A stretch of DNA of 64,000 nt from Thiomargarita sp. (GCA_020721005.1 DYNP01000016.1:25978-89977), one strand, 5' to 3'. Positions 52,903-62,520 are shown, counted from the stretch's first letter. Notes: generated by a model not told the origin, from the sequence alone. Made by a program: numbers and translations.

Positions 52903-53714
52903 GAAAAAGCTCCTAACAAGTCGTCAAGATAAGCTGGGGCGGGGTAATGAAAAGGCACCGGGCCATCCGATTCGGCTTGGATAAATTGCCGAACCCAAGC
53001 GGAAGTGCTTTGTTGTAATTCTTGGGGACTGCCGGCACCCATAATTTTACCATTAGAAATAAGATAAATCCAATCAGCGATTTGCAAGGTTTCTTGCACA
53101 TCATGAGACACAATAATACTGGTCAATCCCAAAGCTTCATTGATGGAACGAATCAGTCGCACCAACACGCCCATGGAAATGGGATCTTGTCCAGTAAAAG
53201 GTTCATCATACAAGATCATCATTGGGTCTAAAGCCAAGGCTCGAGCCAAGGCAACCCGACGCGCCATGCCCCCCGACAATTCATTGGGCATCAATTGACG
53301 AGCCCCGCGTAACCCCACTGCTTGTAATTTCATCAACACCAGATGATGAATCAAGGTTTCTGGTAATCGAGTGTGTTCTCTCAATGGAAAGGCCACGTTT
53401 TCAAATACATTCAAATCAGTGAGTAAGGCCCCACTTTGAAATAACATGCCCATTTTTTTACGCAAAGTGTACAAATCCGGTCGAGATAAGCGATGAATAT
53501 TCACACCCTCGATTTCAACTTGTCCAGATTGGGGTGTTAACTGTCCCCCAATCAACTTTAATAAAGTGGTTTTGCCAGTCCCACTGGGTCCCATGATGGC
53601 CGTGATTTTACCGCGACGAATATCCAAATCCACGTTGTCAAAAATCAAACGGGATCCACGATTGAAAGTTAAATTGCGAACTTCAATCAAAGTGGGAGAA
53701 AGTATAGTTTCCAT
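52899..53714 (-). CDS. mlaF: MlaF, lipid-transport ABC ATPase
   Basis: The 271-residue ABC ATPase has Walker A GPSGTGKTT (about residues 42-50), signature LSGGMARRVALARAL (about 147) and Walker B MILYDEPF. The Mla-type helix FQSGALLTDLNVFENVAFPLREH is also present. It powers MlaE. It is first in a two-gene operon with mlaE, and its promoter should be in 53715-53967, where I see no strong match. Confidence 0.95.
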   Translation of the reverse strand: METILSPTLIEVRNLTFNRGSRLIFDNVDLDIRRGKITAIMGPSGTGKTTLLKLIGGQLTPQSGQVEIEGVNIHRLSRPDLYTLRKKMGMLFQSGALLTDLNVFENVAFPLREHTRLPETLIHHLVLMKLQAVGLRGARQLMPNELSGGMARRVALARALALDPMMILYDEPFTGQDPISMGVLVRLIRSINEALGLTSIIVSHDVQETLQIADWIYLISNGKIMGAGSPQELQQSTSAWVRQFIQAESDGPVPFHYPAPAYLDDLLGAFS

Positions 53715-53967
53715 AAATCATTCTCAATAAAATGTCAATAGTTATTTCCTGAGGAAAGTAAGATGATAGGGTAGAAAGCACCGTGGATTAATGTTAAAAT
53801 TACCAGTCACTCCCCCTTTGTTCTCTAAGTGGGGGTAAACAGGCTGGAATGTCAGTCACGGATAAAGCCCCTGAACCTTTTACAGTTCAATCGATTCCGT
53901 CTTTAAGATACCATGCAATCCAACTTACCACCAATTTCCCTTAGCCATTAATTTCATAAGGACTGCC

Positions 53968-55647
53968 ATGAATCCTTCTCATTTTACCTATCCAATTAAA
54001 CGTATAGGACTCATTGGAGGTGGGCAATTGGGCAAAATGACTGCCCAGGCAGCCAAAAAAATGGGTTTTGTCATCAACGTGTTAGACCCTAATCCCCGCT
54101 GTCCAACTTCCTCTTTAGCGGATGTACACATTACCGGCAGTCTTTACGATGCAGCAAAGCTAAAAGCCTTGGCTCAAATCAGTGATATCCTCACTTATGA
54201 TGTAGAACATGTGAATACTGAAGTCTTAATTGAATTGGAACAGGCTCATTATCCCATTCACCCCTCTCCCCAATTATTAGCCCTTATTCAGGATAAATTT
54301 AAGCAAAAACAAGCCCTCCTTGCCCATCAGATTCCCACAGCCCGTTTCCAAGCTCTTTCCGAATTGACTTTGGAATCCTTGACTGATTTCACCTTTCCCA
54401 TGGTCCAAAAAACTCGGGAGGGAGGGTATGATGGGAAAGGAGTTATGATCTTGCGCGGTCCTGAAGATTTTAATCAGGCTTTGCCTCCCCCTTTTTTTGT
54501 AGAAGAATTTGTTGAATTCACTAAAGAATTGGCCGTGATGGTGGCTCGCACTTCTTCCGGAGAAATGGCCTGTTACCCGGTGGTAGAAATGATCTTTGAT
54601 GAAGCTACCAATATTTGTGATATTGTAGCAGTCCCAGCTCAAATTGACTCAGCACTGACTAAGCGGGCTCAGGAACTTGCCTTGCAAGTGGTCGAATCTT
54701 TAAAGGGAGTTGGTGTTTTCGGCATAGAAATGTTTCTCACAACTCAGGGAGACATTTTGGTCAATGAAATTGCCCCTCGCCCTCACAACTCTGGTCATTA
54801 CACTTTGGAAGCCTGTGTGACCAGCCAATTTGAACAATTGATAAGAATACTCAGTGATTTACCATTGGGAAGTGTTGAATTGGTAAGGCCAGCAGTCATG
54901 TGGAATCTGCTCGGAGCACCGGACCAACACGGTTGGCCAGTGATAGAAGGACTTCATGAAGCTCTGGCTATAGAAGGTTTGTCCTTCCATTTTTACGGCA
55001 AGGAGCAACTGCAACCCTCGCGTAAAATGGGCCATCTTACCATTGTTGATAGGGAGTTGAACAGTGCTGTAAAAAAATTGCAGCAAATCAAATCTCAACT
55101 GAAAATCACGGCCCAACACCCCCCTCAAGAAACTGTTCTAAAATTACCTTTGGTAGGTATTATCATGGGCAGTGACAGCGACTTGCCGATTTTGAAAGAA
55201 GCCGCGCAACTGTTGGATGATTTTCATATTCCCTATGAATTAACCTTGGTTTCTGCACACCGCACTCCCCACCGTTTATTTGACTATGCCAGTACTGCAG
55301 AAAAACGAGGTTTGGAAGTAATTATTGCTGGGGCTGGCGGGGCAGCTCACTTGCCCGGAATGGTTGCCTCCTTGACCGCTTTGCCAGTGATTGGAGTCCC
55401 AGTTAAAACCAGCAGTTTACAGGGACTTGATTCCTTACTGTCCATTGTGCAAATGCCGGCGGGAATTCCTGTTGCCACCGTGGCCATTAACAATGCCAAA
55501 AATGCCGCCTTGCTGGCTGCGCAAATCCTGGGAGTAAAACATCCAGATATTCGGCAACAGTTTAAGGAGCATACCGCCAAAACCACTCAAACCGTTTTGG
55601 AAAAAGCTGAGCGATTGGAAAAGTTAGGATATGCCCATTTTTCCTGA
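53968..55647 (+). CDS. purK-purE: PurK-PurE fusion protein
   Basis: The 559-residue protein joins two purine enzymes. Residues 1-385 are PurK, an ATP-grasp enzyme ([14 protein letters not shown] at the start, [27 protein letters not shown]). Residues 390-555 are PurE ([29 protein letters not shown]). PurK makes N5-carboxy-AIR from AIR, bicarbonate and ATP, and PurE converts it to CAIR. Most bacteria keep separate purE and purK; this order is the one known from yeast and plant ADE2-type proteins. Both active sites look complete. Nothing suggests a sequencing join, as the linker is in frame and smooth. Confidence 0.95.
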   Translation: MNPSHFTYPIKRIGLIGGGQLGKMTAQAAKKMGFVINVLDPNPRCPTSSLADVHITGSLYDAAKLKALAQISDILTYDVEHVNTEVLIELEQAHYPIHPSPQLLALIQDKFKQKQALLAHQIPTARFQALSELTLESLTDFTFPMVQKTREGGYDGKGVMILRGPEDFNQALPPPFFVEEFVEFTKELAVMVARTSSGEMACYPVVEMIFDEATNICDIVAVPAQIDSALTKRAQELALQVVESLKGVGVFGIEMFLTTQGDILVNEIAPRPHNSGHYTLEACVTSQFEQLIRILSDLPLGSVELVRPAVMWNLLGAPDQHGWPVIEGLHEALAIEGLSFHFYGKEQLQPSRKMGHLTIVDRELNSAVKKLQQIKSQLKITAQHPPQETVLKLPLVGIIMGSDSDLPILKEAAQLLDDFHIPYELTLVSAHRTPHRLFDYASTAEKRGLEVIIAGAGGAAHLPGMVASLTALPVIGVPVKTSSLQGLDSLLSIVQMPAGIPVATVAINNAKNAALLAAQILGVKHPDIRQQFKEHTAKTTQTVLEKAERLEKLGYAHFS

Positions 55648-55664
55648 TCAATTTATCGGAGAGC

Positions 55665-56204
55665 ATGATGTTAAAACGTCTCAATTTGGGCTGCGGGGAC
55701 AAAATTCTCCCAGGTTATCTCAATATTGACATTGACCCTCATCGCAGTGGTAAACCGCCCGATTTGATCTGTGATTTACATGAACTCAGTCCCTTTGAGA
55801 ATGATTCAGTCGACGAGATTTTAGCCATCCATGTTATCGAACACTTTTGGCGCTGGGAAGTGGTTGCTGTATTGCGGGAATGGGTGCGGGTTTTAAAACC
55901 CGGGGGACAAATGATTTTAGAATGTCCTAACCTATTGACTGCCTGTCAGGAATTGCTCAATTCTCCAAAAACTGCAAACAGTTGTGGTCCTGAAGCCCAA
56001 CGTACTTTATGGGTGCTCTATGGTGACCCTCGCTGGCAAGATCCCTTGATGACTCATCGTTGGAGCTATTCTCCAGAAAGTTTGGGAGAAGTTATGAAAG
56101 AGGCTGGACTGGTCAATGTGCATCAAACCGCAGCTCAATTTAAATTGCGAGAACCTCGGGACATGCGGATGGTTGGTCTCAAACCGTTGCCGGTATTCTT
56201 TTAG
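55665..56204 (+). CDS. Class I SAM-dependent methyltransferase
   Basis: The 179-residue protein has the SAM motif LNLGCGDKILPGYLNIDID, HVIEHFWRWE and VRVLKPGGQMILECPN. This is the Methyltransf_11-like form common in sugar or cell-surface gene sets. The acceptor is unknown. It starts 17 bases after the purine fusion gene with a GGAG site, so it is probably in the same transcript. Confidence 0.88.
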   Translation: MMLKRLNLGCGDKILPGYLNIDIDPHRSGKPPDLICDLHELSPFENDSVDEILAIHVIEHFWRWEVVAVLREWVRVLKPGGQMILECPNLLTACQELLNSPKTANSCGPEAQRTLWVLYGDPRWQDPLMTHRWSYSPESLGEVMKEAGLVNVHQTAAQFKLREPRDMRMVGLKPLPVFF

Positions 56205-56240
56205 CATGTAGAATGGGCTGAGCGTTTTTTGTGAAGCGCA

Positions 56241-56629
56241 TCAGTTAAGATACGTTGAAGTGGAGGCTTTAGCCGGTCAGCGGTAGTCCCTTGGAGTGGA
56301 GACTTTAGTCGTCTAGCGGTAGTCCTTTGGAGTGGAGGCTTTAGCCGTCCAGCGGTAGTCCTTTGGAGTGGAGGCTTTAGCCGGCCAGCGGTAGTCCCTT
56401 GGAGTGGAGGCTTTAGCCGGTCAGCGGTAGGTCCTTGGAGTGGAAGCTTTAGCCGGCCAGCCGTAGGCATCACCTCACATACACAAATTACAAAGGACTA
56501 CCGCTGGCCGGCTAAAGCCTCCACTCCAACATGCTTTCTAGAACCTCCACTCCGGCTAAAGCCTCCACTCCAACGGAGACTTCCCTTTTATTTTTTCGTA
56601 TCGCATCATTTACTTTTGCAAGAGGTCTA
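56241..56629. mobile_element. MITE-like element with 36-bp tandem array
   Basis: The right end is GCAAGAGGTCTA (inverse of TAGACCTCTTGC), ending at 56629. The left side is cut at AGTTAAGATACGTTG and joins a GCATGTAGAATGGGCTGAGC repeat. About six units of GGAGTGGAGGCTTTAGCCGG plus a 16-base spacer repeat with 36-base period (56250-56460). The core CGTAGGCATCACCTCACATAC and one inverse unit follow. No protein is encoded. Together with flanks it fills 56205-56714. Confidence 0.75.
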
Positions 56630-56714
56630 TTCTGGAAATTCTATAATTCTGTAAATTCTGATTCAGAAGCCATATATTCGCCCCACTCTCTAATTTTTGA
56701 GCAGATTGAAAAAA

Positions 56715-57698
56715 TTACCTAAAATTGGGAATTTGCTCAGGCAACTGAAAGAATTGGGCGGTCAATTGCCATTGTTCCTCAATTGTATTCACTTGATTGA
56801 TGAGTTGACGAAAGTGAGCTGCCTCAGGTTGTCCTTTACTGTACCAAGATAGGTGTTTACGAGCCATTTTGACGCCTGTTAACTGTCCATAAAATTGGTA
56901 AAGATTTTCCAAATGGCCCAACAGGATGTTTCCAATTTCTAGGCGATTGGGACTGGCTAAATGTTCCCCAGTAGCCAAGTAATGCGCAATTTCTCGAAAC
57001 AAAAAGGGGCGACCTTGGGCGGCTCGTCCAATCATAATACCATCTGCTTTGGTATAATCCAACACGTGTTTAGCCTTCTCGGGACTGGTGATGTCCCCAT
57101 TGGCAATAACGGGAATCGAAATCTTACTTTTGACTTCTGCAATGGTATCATACTCTGCTTCGCCGCCAAATCCACAAGCTCTGGTGCGTCCATGAATGGC
57201 AATGGCTTGAATGCCAGCTTGTTCAGCAATTTTGGCAATTTGCATCGCATTGCGATGAGTATGATCCCAACCCGTTCGAATTTTTACCGTGACTGGCACT
57301 GGCACTGCTTTAACCACAGTCTCTAGAATTTCAGCCACCAGTTTTTCATCTCGTAACAAGGCCGCTCCAGCCATGACTTGACAAATTTTCTTAGCCGGAC
57401 ATCCCATATTAATGTCGATAATTTGAGCACCATTCTCAACATTATACAGAGCCGCTTTAGCGAGCAATTGAGGATCAGCCCCCACAATTTGTACACTGCG
57501 AGGTTCAATTTCTCCGTCATGATAGGCGCGTCGCCTGGTCTTTTCGCTTCCCCACAGTAGGGAATTGGAAGAGACCATTTCTGAAACGGCAAGGCCGGCG
57601 CCCAATTGTTTACACAGTTGCCGAAAGGGGCGATCTGTGACTCCTGCCATGGGAGCTAAAATGAGATTATTGGGGAGTTTATAAGGTCCGATGTGCAT
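56715..57698 (-). CDS. dusB: tRNA-dihydrouridine synthase B
   Basis: From the ATG at 57698 the protein is 327 residues, close to E. coli DusB (321). It starts MHIGPYKLPNNLILAPMAGVTDRPFR and has DINMGCPAKKIC with the catalytic cysteine, then IHGRTR and ANGDI. The flavin enzyme reduces uridines in tRNA. A longer opening to 57830 adds 44 residues unlike the family. The ribosome binding site is weak either way. In many gammaproteobacteria dusB is followed by fis; here no fis follows, and a MITE does. Confidence 0.93.
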   Translation of the reverse strand: MHIGPYKLPNNLILAPMAGVTDRPFRQLCKQLGAGLAVSEMVSSNSLLWGSEKTRRRAYHDGEIEPRSVQIVGADPQLLAKAALYNVENGAQIIDINMGCPAKKICQVMAGAALLRDEKLVAEILETVVKAVPVPVTVKIRTGWDHTHRNAMQIAKIAEQAGIQAIAIHGRTRACGFGGEAEYDTIAEVKSKISIPVIANGDITSPEKAKHVLDYTKADGIMIGRAAQGRPFLFREIAHYLATGEHLASPNRLEIGNILLGHLENLYQFYGQLTGVKMARKHLSWYSKGQPEAAHFRQLINQVNTIEEQWQLTAQFFQLPEQIPNFR

Positions 57699-57865
57699 AT
57701 TCGTTGACAATTTAACGTTGACTTTATGAATGATATTGAGTATATTGCCAAATGCTAATATACTATTTGAAGTTAAAGTAATTACTTCAGTTGTTTCCTT
57801 AGAGTTAAGCGGGTCGTTTGACTGGCTCAACTTTCCAATTTATTGTCACATGGTCTACAATTTTC

Positions 57866-59080
57866 ATGAGCCAACGCCTGATCATTCGCTGTGATGAATT
57901 ATTAGACACAATTAGTTGGGGAGTATTTTCAAAAACCGGAGAATTACTCAACGGTGCTAGACAAGTTCCCTTAGCCAACTTGCCTCCCCTAAATCCATGG
58001 ATTCTCGTGCCTGGCACTTGGACTTTGTTGACTGAGGTGATGGTTTCCACGCGGCATAAACCCAGCATTATGCAAGCCGTACCTTATCTTTTAGAGGAAC
58101 AATTGGCTGCAGAAGTAGAAACTTTACATTTTGCCTTGGGGGCGCGGCAGTCTTCCACTGGCCACATTGCAGTGGCCGTGATTGCAAAAACTTTGATGGG
58201 GGATATAATGCAACGTTATCAATCTTATTCCCCCATAGCCGTTATTCCTGAAGTCCTCGCCATTCCATGGTACCCTGATGGTTGGAGTATAATGGGCTGG
58301 GATAAGTTGATTTTGGTACGCACAGGACTCTATACGGGATTTGCGATTGAACTTCCACAATTGGAATGGGCTCTTGCGGCTGCTTTACAAGTAGAAACTC
58401 CCCTTACTTTGTACATTCTGTCCGGACCAGTTTCCCCTTCTTGGCTGTCTCAATGCGCCCAATGGCAACTACCTTGGGTTGAAAAACAAGCTGAACAAGG
58501 GGAATTTTTTTGGTTTCATCAAGGCATTTTACAGAATAACTTCCTCAATTTATTGCAAAATACTTATCGACCCGTCAGTAAAATGGTCGCCTTGGCTCAC
58601 CCTTGGAAAGGCACTTTGGGGTTGGCCAGTTTAACCCTATTATTGTACGGAGCCATCCAATGGGTAGACTCTCAGGCATTACTCCAAAAACGTGAAATGC
58701 TCCACGCTCACATCGAGAAATTGTACAGGGACACTTTCCCCCAAGCACAAAAAATTGTCAATCCTCGTTTACAGATGGAGCAACACTTGATAGCATTACG
58801 TAAGCAGCAACAGAAATTGGCCACCACGGAACAATTTTTGACTTCACTGGCTCAAATCAGCCTGCCCTTCCAAACCTTGGCTGATGCCCAAACTGTAACC
58901 TTGAAAGAGATCAGCTATCAACGGAATGCTTTTCAACTGGAATTGACGGTTGCCAATTGGCAAGTACTGGATCAACTTAGACAACAGTTTAATCAATTGG
59001 GTTTCAAGGTCAAAATTCAAACTGCTACTCATCAACAATACTATATTGAAAGTCGTTTACGCCTCGAAAAGAATAAATAG
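57866..59080 (+). CDS. gspL: GspL, type II secretion inner-membrane protein
   Basis: The 404-residue protein has the GspL layout: an actin-like cytoplasmic domain (residues 1-245; MQAVPYLLEEQLAAEVETLHFALG is typical), one membrane helix (about 254-272) and a periplasmic ferredoxin-like domain (to 404). GspL anchors the GspE ATPase to the inner membrane. gspM, normally next, is absent, and no other gsp gene is seen. Its stop codon TAG is formed by the first three bases of a MITE terminus, so the natural end may have been altered, though the length is close to normal. Confidence 0.9.
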   Translation: MSQRLIIRCDELLDTISWGVFSKTGELLNGARQVPLANLPPLNPWILVPGTWTLLTEVMVSTRHKPSIMQAVPYLLEEQLAAEVETLHFALGARQSSTGHIAVAVIAKTLMGDIMQRYQSYSPIAVIPEVLAIPWYPDGWSIMGWDKLILVRTGLYTGFAIELPQLEWALAAALQVETPLTLYILSGPVSPSWLSQCAQWQLPWVEKQAEQGEFFWFHQGILQNNFLNLLQNTYRPVSKMVALAHPWKGTLGLASLTLLLYGAIQWVDSQALLQKREMLHAHIEKLYRDTFPQAQKIVNPRLQMEQHLIALRKQQQKLATTEQFLTSLAQISLPFQTLADAQTVTLKEISYQRNAFQLELTVANWQVLDQLRQQFNQLGFKVKIQTATHQQYYIESRLRLEKNK

Positions 59081-59375
59081 ACCTCTTGCAAAAGTATGCG
59101 ATCATAAAAAAATAAGAGTTGTCCCTCAGTTAAGATACTTTAGAGTGGAAGCTTTGGAGTGGAGGCTTTGGAGTGGAGGCTTTAGCCGGCCAGCGGTAGG
59201 CATCCCCCCCCACATACACAGATTGCAAGAGCCTACCGCTGACCGGCTAAAGCCTCTACTCCAAGGTACTTTCTAGAACCTCCACTCCGGCTAAAGCCTC
59301 CACTCCAACAGGGATTTCCCTTTTATTTTTTCGTATCTCATCCTTATCGCATCATTTACTTTTGCAAGAAGTCTA
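59078..59375. mobile_element. 298-bp MITE-like element with both termini
   Basis: TAGACCTCTTGCAAAAGT at the left (59078) and the inverse of TAGACTTCTTGCAAAAGT at the right (ending 59375) form terminal inverted repeats, with TA at each edge. This fits a TA target duplication, as in IS630/Tc1-type elements. The inside has GGCTTTAGCCGG units around the core GTAGGCATCCCCCCCCACAT. It is the best-bounded copy of the family and fills most of 59081-59445. Confidence 0.85.
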
Positions 59376-59445
59376 ATGATAATCAACTCGTTCTCAAATA
59401 AATCACGTTAACTTTTTACCACTAGCAAAAAGGAGGGAATTCAAC

Positions 59446-60390
59446 ATGTGGATGAAACAAACCTTCAGTGAGCAACGCAAAATTCTCACCGCCTCATTTG
59501 AGCCTGCCATGTTAAAATTGGCTAAACAATGCTCAGCCCATTGGTCAGATATGGATAAATTGGACCAAACCTTGCAGGAACATTTCAGCCTGATTCCCTA
59601 CTGTCACCTAGTGTATGCCATTGACAAATTGGGACAACAAGTCAGCTCCAATATCAACAGCAATGGTATCGATCCCAGCTATCGAGGACAAGACCTGTCT
59701 CGACGCCCTTTTTCAGTCAGTCTCTATCCCAAACGCAACTTCATGTTGTCTTCAGTGTACATCAGCCAAACCACCGGCCGGCCTTGTTTAAGCGCTGTGC
59801 AACCTGTGCTCAATGAACAACAATTTCTGGGCTTTGTCGTTGCTGACTTTGACATTCGTCAACTTCCCCTTTCAGTCACCCAACCCAAACATTCCCCACT
59901 CATCAAAGCCACCAAAATTGAGCGACAACCCCCTTGTGGTGCTCCAAGGTCCCCCAGTCTCTTAGACAAAAGTATTGATGAGATCAGTGATGTATTATGC
60001 AAACTCATGAATGAACACGGAGTATTTCACTGCACCTTACATTATGCCAGTGAACAAGCCATGGTCTGGCAAATGGACCAACCTTACCAATACCATTTAT
60101 ACCGAGTCAATCAACTGTTAGAAACCGACATTTACCTCGCCTATCCTCGTCGACCCTACCCTGAAAAAGCCATTATCTCCACTCGCCAAGTCCGAGAAGT
60201 TTTCAAACGATTTAGAACCTTACGATTGGCTGACGACCGTTTATACCTTCGGTCCGGGTCAATCAACCTATTCAACGGCATGGTCGGTCTCAGCTTCTCC
60301 TGCGAAGGTTCTCAATACATGCCCTGCGAAACTTTTCTAAAAAAAGACCTCTCCTTTTGGTTTGGTGCCACTGCGGTCAATGCCAATTAA
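59446..60390 (+). CDS. Soluble PDC/dCache sensor-domain protein
   Basis: The 314 residues begin after a strong AAGGAGG. Residues 15-140 have the PDC sensor pattern (YRGQDLSRRPF, SSVYISQTTGRPCLSAV, LGFVVADFDIRQL), usually an extracellular small-molecule receptor. There is no signal or membrane segment here, so it is probably cytoplasmic. The C-terminal half is unrecognised. It lies 113 bases before the BLUF-cyclase, so it may add a chemical input to the same pathway. That link is inference. Confidence 0.82.
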   Translation: MWMKQTFSEQRKILTASFEPAMLKLAKQCSAHWSDMDKLDQTLQEHFSLIPYCHLVYAIDKLGQQVSSNINSNGIDPSYRGQDLSRRPFSVSLYPKRNFMLSSVYISQTTGRPCLSAVQPVLNEQQFLGFVVADFDIRQLPLSVTQPKHSPLIKATKIERQPPCGAPRSPSLLDKSIDEISDVLCKLMNEHGVFHCTLHYASEQAMVWQMDQPYQYHLYRVNQLLETDIYLAYPRRPYPEKAIISTRQVREVFKRFRTLRLADDRLYLRSGSINLFNGMVGLSFSCEGSQYMPCETFLKKDLSFWFGATAVNAN

Positions 60391-60503
60391 CCCTATCGAC
60401 AAATTCTCACTTTCGTACCAGGAAACGTCCAATTCCCAATTGGAACCACACAAAAAGGAGTTCCCAACCATTTCATTTCCACTTTACCCCTTTTTTGTGT
60501 ACC

Positions 60504-61571
60504 ATGAAAAGACTCACCTACATCAGTCGAGCTTCCAAGGGATTATCTGCTGAAGAAATTCAACATATCAACGACATTTCGATCCGCAATAACCGTATTC
60601 ACCGTATTACTGGGGTGTTGCTTTATTTACGGGGACTATTTTTTCAAATTCTGGAAGGAGATGAACAAGAGATCGACCAGTTATATACCAAAATCCTAGC
60701 CGATGAACGACATATTGATATCTTATGCTTAAGGTCGGAACATGCTGTTTTGGAACGACAATTTCCAGACTGGGCAATGAAAGTGATCAACTTAGATGAA
60801 CATTCCGATCTGCTACTTGAACCCATCAAAACACTCTTACAAACTGTCACTGAGTCCCATCGTATCCTTGAAAAATACACCCAACCCACAATAATCAAGC
60901 TGCTAACCCAAGGCATCAATCCCTTAACTATTCAACCCCTCTTAACCGAAAAAATCATCTTTTTCAGCGACATCTGTGCCTTCTCTACCCTCAGTGAAAA
61001 ACTCCCGGTCCATCAAATTGTTGAACTGCTCAACTTCTATTTTACCCTCTGCGCTCAAACCATTACCCATTACGGAGGAGAAGTCACCAAATTCATTGGA
61101 GACTGCGTAATGGCTGCCTTTCCCCCTTCCCATGCCGACAATGCCATCCATGCCAGTTTAGAAATACTCAACACTTTACAAACCTTGCGAAACAATGCTC
61201 AACCTCAAGAATTGACAAAAATATTGTATGTCGGCATTGGTCTGTCTTGTGGTCAAGTCATCGAAGGCAATTTAGGCTCCAACATCAAAATGGATTACAC
61301 ATTGATCGGAGATTCAGTGAATGTTGCTGCTCGTTTGGAAAGCCTGACTCGAGACTTTCCCTATTCTCTGATTTTCACCCGAGAAATCAAAAATCATTGT
61401 CGCCAACTCGACTGGAACTTCGTTGACTTGGGTCATCATCAAGCCAAAGGAAAGGCCCAATCTATTGAAATTCACTCGATAGAAGCCCCTATGGTTACCA
61501 AACCGGCCACCCGAGAACAACTTACAGCAGAAATTTTACACCATTTAAACTTAAGGACCTCAACATCATGA
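60504..61571 (+). CDS. bPAC: BLUF photoactivated adenylyl cyclase (bPAC/BlaC type)
   Basis: The 355-residue protein joins an N-terminal BLUF flavin domain (residues 1-100) to a class III cyclase (about 145-340). BLUF residues are kept: Tyr6 (LTYIS), the glutamine of FFQILEG and the methionine of WAMK. In the cyclase, FFSDICAFS and GGEVTKFIGDCVMA give the two metal aspartates and the adenine-selecting lysine; MDYTLIGDSVNVAARLE gives the matching threonine, Asn and Arg. From memory it aligns end to end with Beggiatoa bPAC (350 residues). It should make cAMP in blue light. It ends with a four-base overlap onto a thioredoxin gene. Confidence 0.95.
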   Translation: MKRLTYISRASKGLSAEEIQHINDISIRNNRIHRITGVLLYLRGLFFQILEGDEQEIDQLYTKILADERHIDILCLRSEHAVLERQFPDWAMKVINLDEHSDLLLEPIKTLLQTVTESHRILEKYTQPTIIKLLTQGINPLTIQPLLTEKIIFFSDICAFSTLSEKLPVHQIVELLNFYFTLCAQTITHYGGEVTKFIGDCVMAAFPPSHADNAIHASLEILNTLQTLRNNAQPQELTKILYVGIGLSCGQVIEGNLGSNIKMDYTLIGDSVNVAARLESLTRDFPYSLIFTREIKNHCRQLDWNFVDLGHHQAKGKAQSIEIHSIEAPMVTKPATREQLTAEILHHLNLRTSTS

Positions 61572-61972
61572 AAAGCATTCCCAATCTGATCAATAAAACC
61601 CCCTCCAACCTCATCAGTGTTGACTTGGACAACTTTTCCACTGAAGTGCTTGAAAAATCCGAACAAGTACCTGTTTTAGTTGACTTTACTGCAGACTGGT
61701 GTGGTCCCTGCCGAATCCTAAAACCAATTCTACATCGTCTCGCCCATCAAGCCAACGGCCAATTTATCATCGCCCAAGTTGACACTGACGAACAACAAAA
61801 ACTGGCAGGACGCTATGGCATTCGCAGCCTCCCCACCCTTAAACTATTTTGGAAAGGAAAAATTGTTGAAGAAACCTTGGGCGTAAAATCAGAAAGTGTA
61901 TTGCTAGAAATGATCCATCGTCACCTTAATCAACACCATTCTCACCATTCTCGATCCACTCATTTCAGTTAA
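61568..61972 (+). CDS. Thioredoxin-family protein
   Basis: The 134 residues have a complete thioredoxin fold with WCGPC at about residues 45-49, cis-Pro in RSLPTL and a His-rich tail (residues 121-131). It has no signal, so it is cytoplasmic. The ATG overlaps the cyclase stop (ATGA), meaning the two are translated together. The N-terminal extension of about 15 residues and the His tail are additions to the roughly 108-residue core. A role in redox control near the flavin cyclase is possible but unproven. Confidence 0.93.
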   Translation: MKSIPNLINKTPSNLISVDLDNFSTEVLEKSEQVPVLVDFTADWCGPCRILKPILHRLAHQANGQFIIAQVDTDEQQKLAGRYGIRSLPTLKLFWKGKIVEETLGVKSESVLLEMIHRHLNQHHSHHSRSTHFS

Positions 61973-62010
61973 CTCGTTTTTTGAACCATTCCCCTATGGA
62001 GAATTGAAAT

Positions 62011-62520
62011 ATGCAAGTTGTTATGATACGCCATGCCCCAGCCGAAGAACGCGAAGCCTTTGCCAGCACCGGTCAACCCGATGAACTGCGCCCTCTTAGC
62101 AAAAAAGGCATTGCCAAAATGCGCCATGCCATTCAGGGACTGCAAACCATTGTGCCCAGAATAGAGACCATTGTCACCAGTCCCCTAAAACGCGCTCAAG
62201 AAACCGCTGAACTCCTGCTACAGGTTTATTCTTACACTCACTATGAACAACTGCCCGCACTAGCTCCACTCAGCTCGGGGCAAACTGTACTCAAATACTT
62301 ACAAGACTATGCCCAAACTTCCCACACCATCGCCTTGATTGGACATGAGCCCGACTTGGGACAACTGGCCACTTGGTGGCTCACTGGCCATTCCGGTCCC
62401 TGGCTACCTTTAAAAAAAGGAGGCATCTGCTTGGTAGAATTTCCTAATGAGGTACAAGCTGGACAAGCCACGCTCAGTTGGCTACTCACCCCCAAACAAC
62501 TGCGAGGATTAGCCACCTAG
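62011..62520 (+). CDS. sixA: Phosphohistidine phosphatase SixA
   Basis: The 169-residue protein has the SixA/histidine-phosphatase signature VVMIRHAPAEERE (catalytic His near residue 8), VTSPLKRAQETAELL and GHEPDLGQLA (second His). SixA removes phosphate from histidine, for example on HPt domains or the PTS-Ntr system. A TGGAGAATT site precedes the ATG. It may end the bPAC transcript or start its own. Confidence 0.93.
   Translation: MQVVMIRHAPAEEREAFASTGQPDELRPLSKKGIAKMRHAIQGLQTIVPRIETIVTSPLKRAQETAELLLQVYSYTHYEQLPALAPLSSGQTVLKYLQDYAQTSHTIALIGHEPDLGQLATWWLTGHSGPWLPLKKGGICLVEFPNEVQAGQATLSWLLTPKQLRGLAT

Noticed and set aside
59375..59393. Fur-box-like AATGATAATCA upstream of the PDC-sensor gene
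   Set aside because: Only the central 11 bases fit the 19-base consensus, and it touches the MITE edge; too weak to claim.
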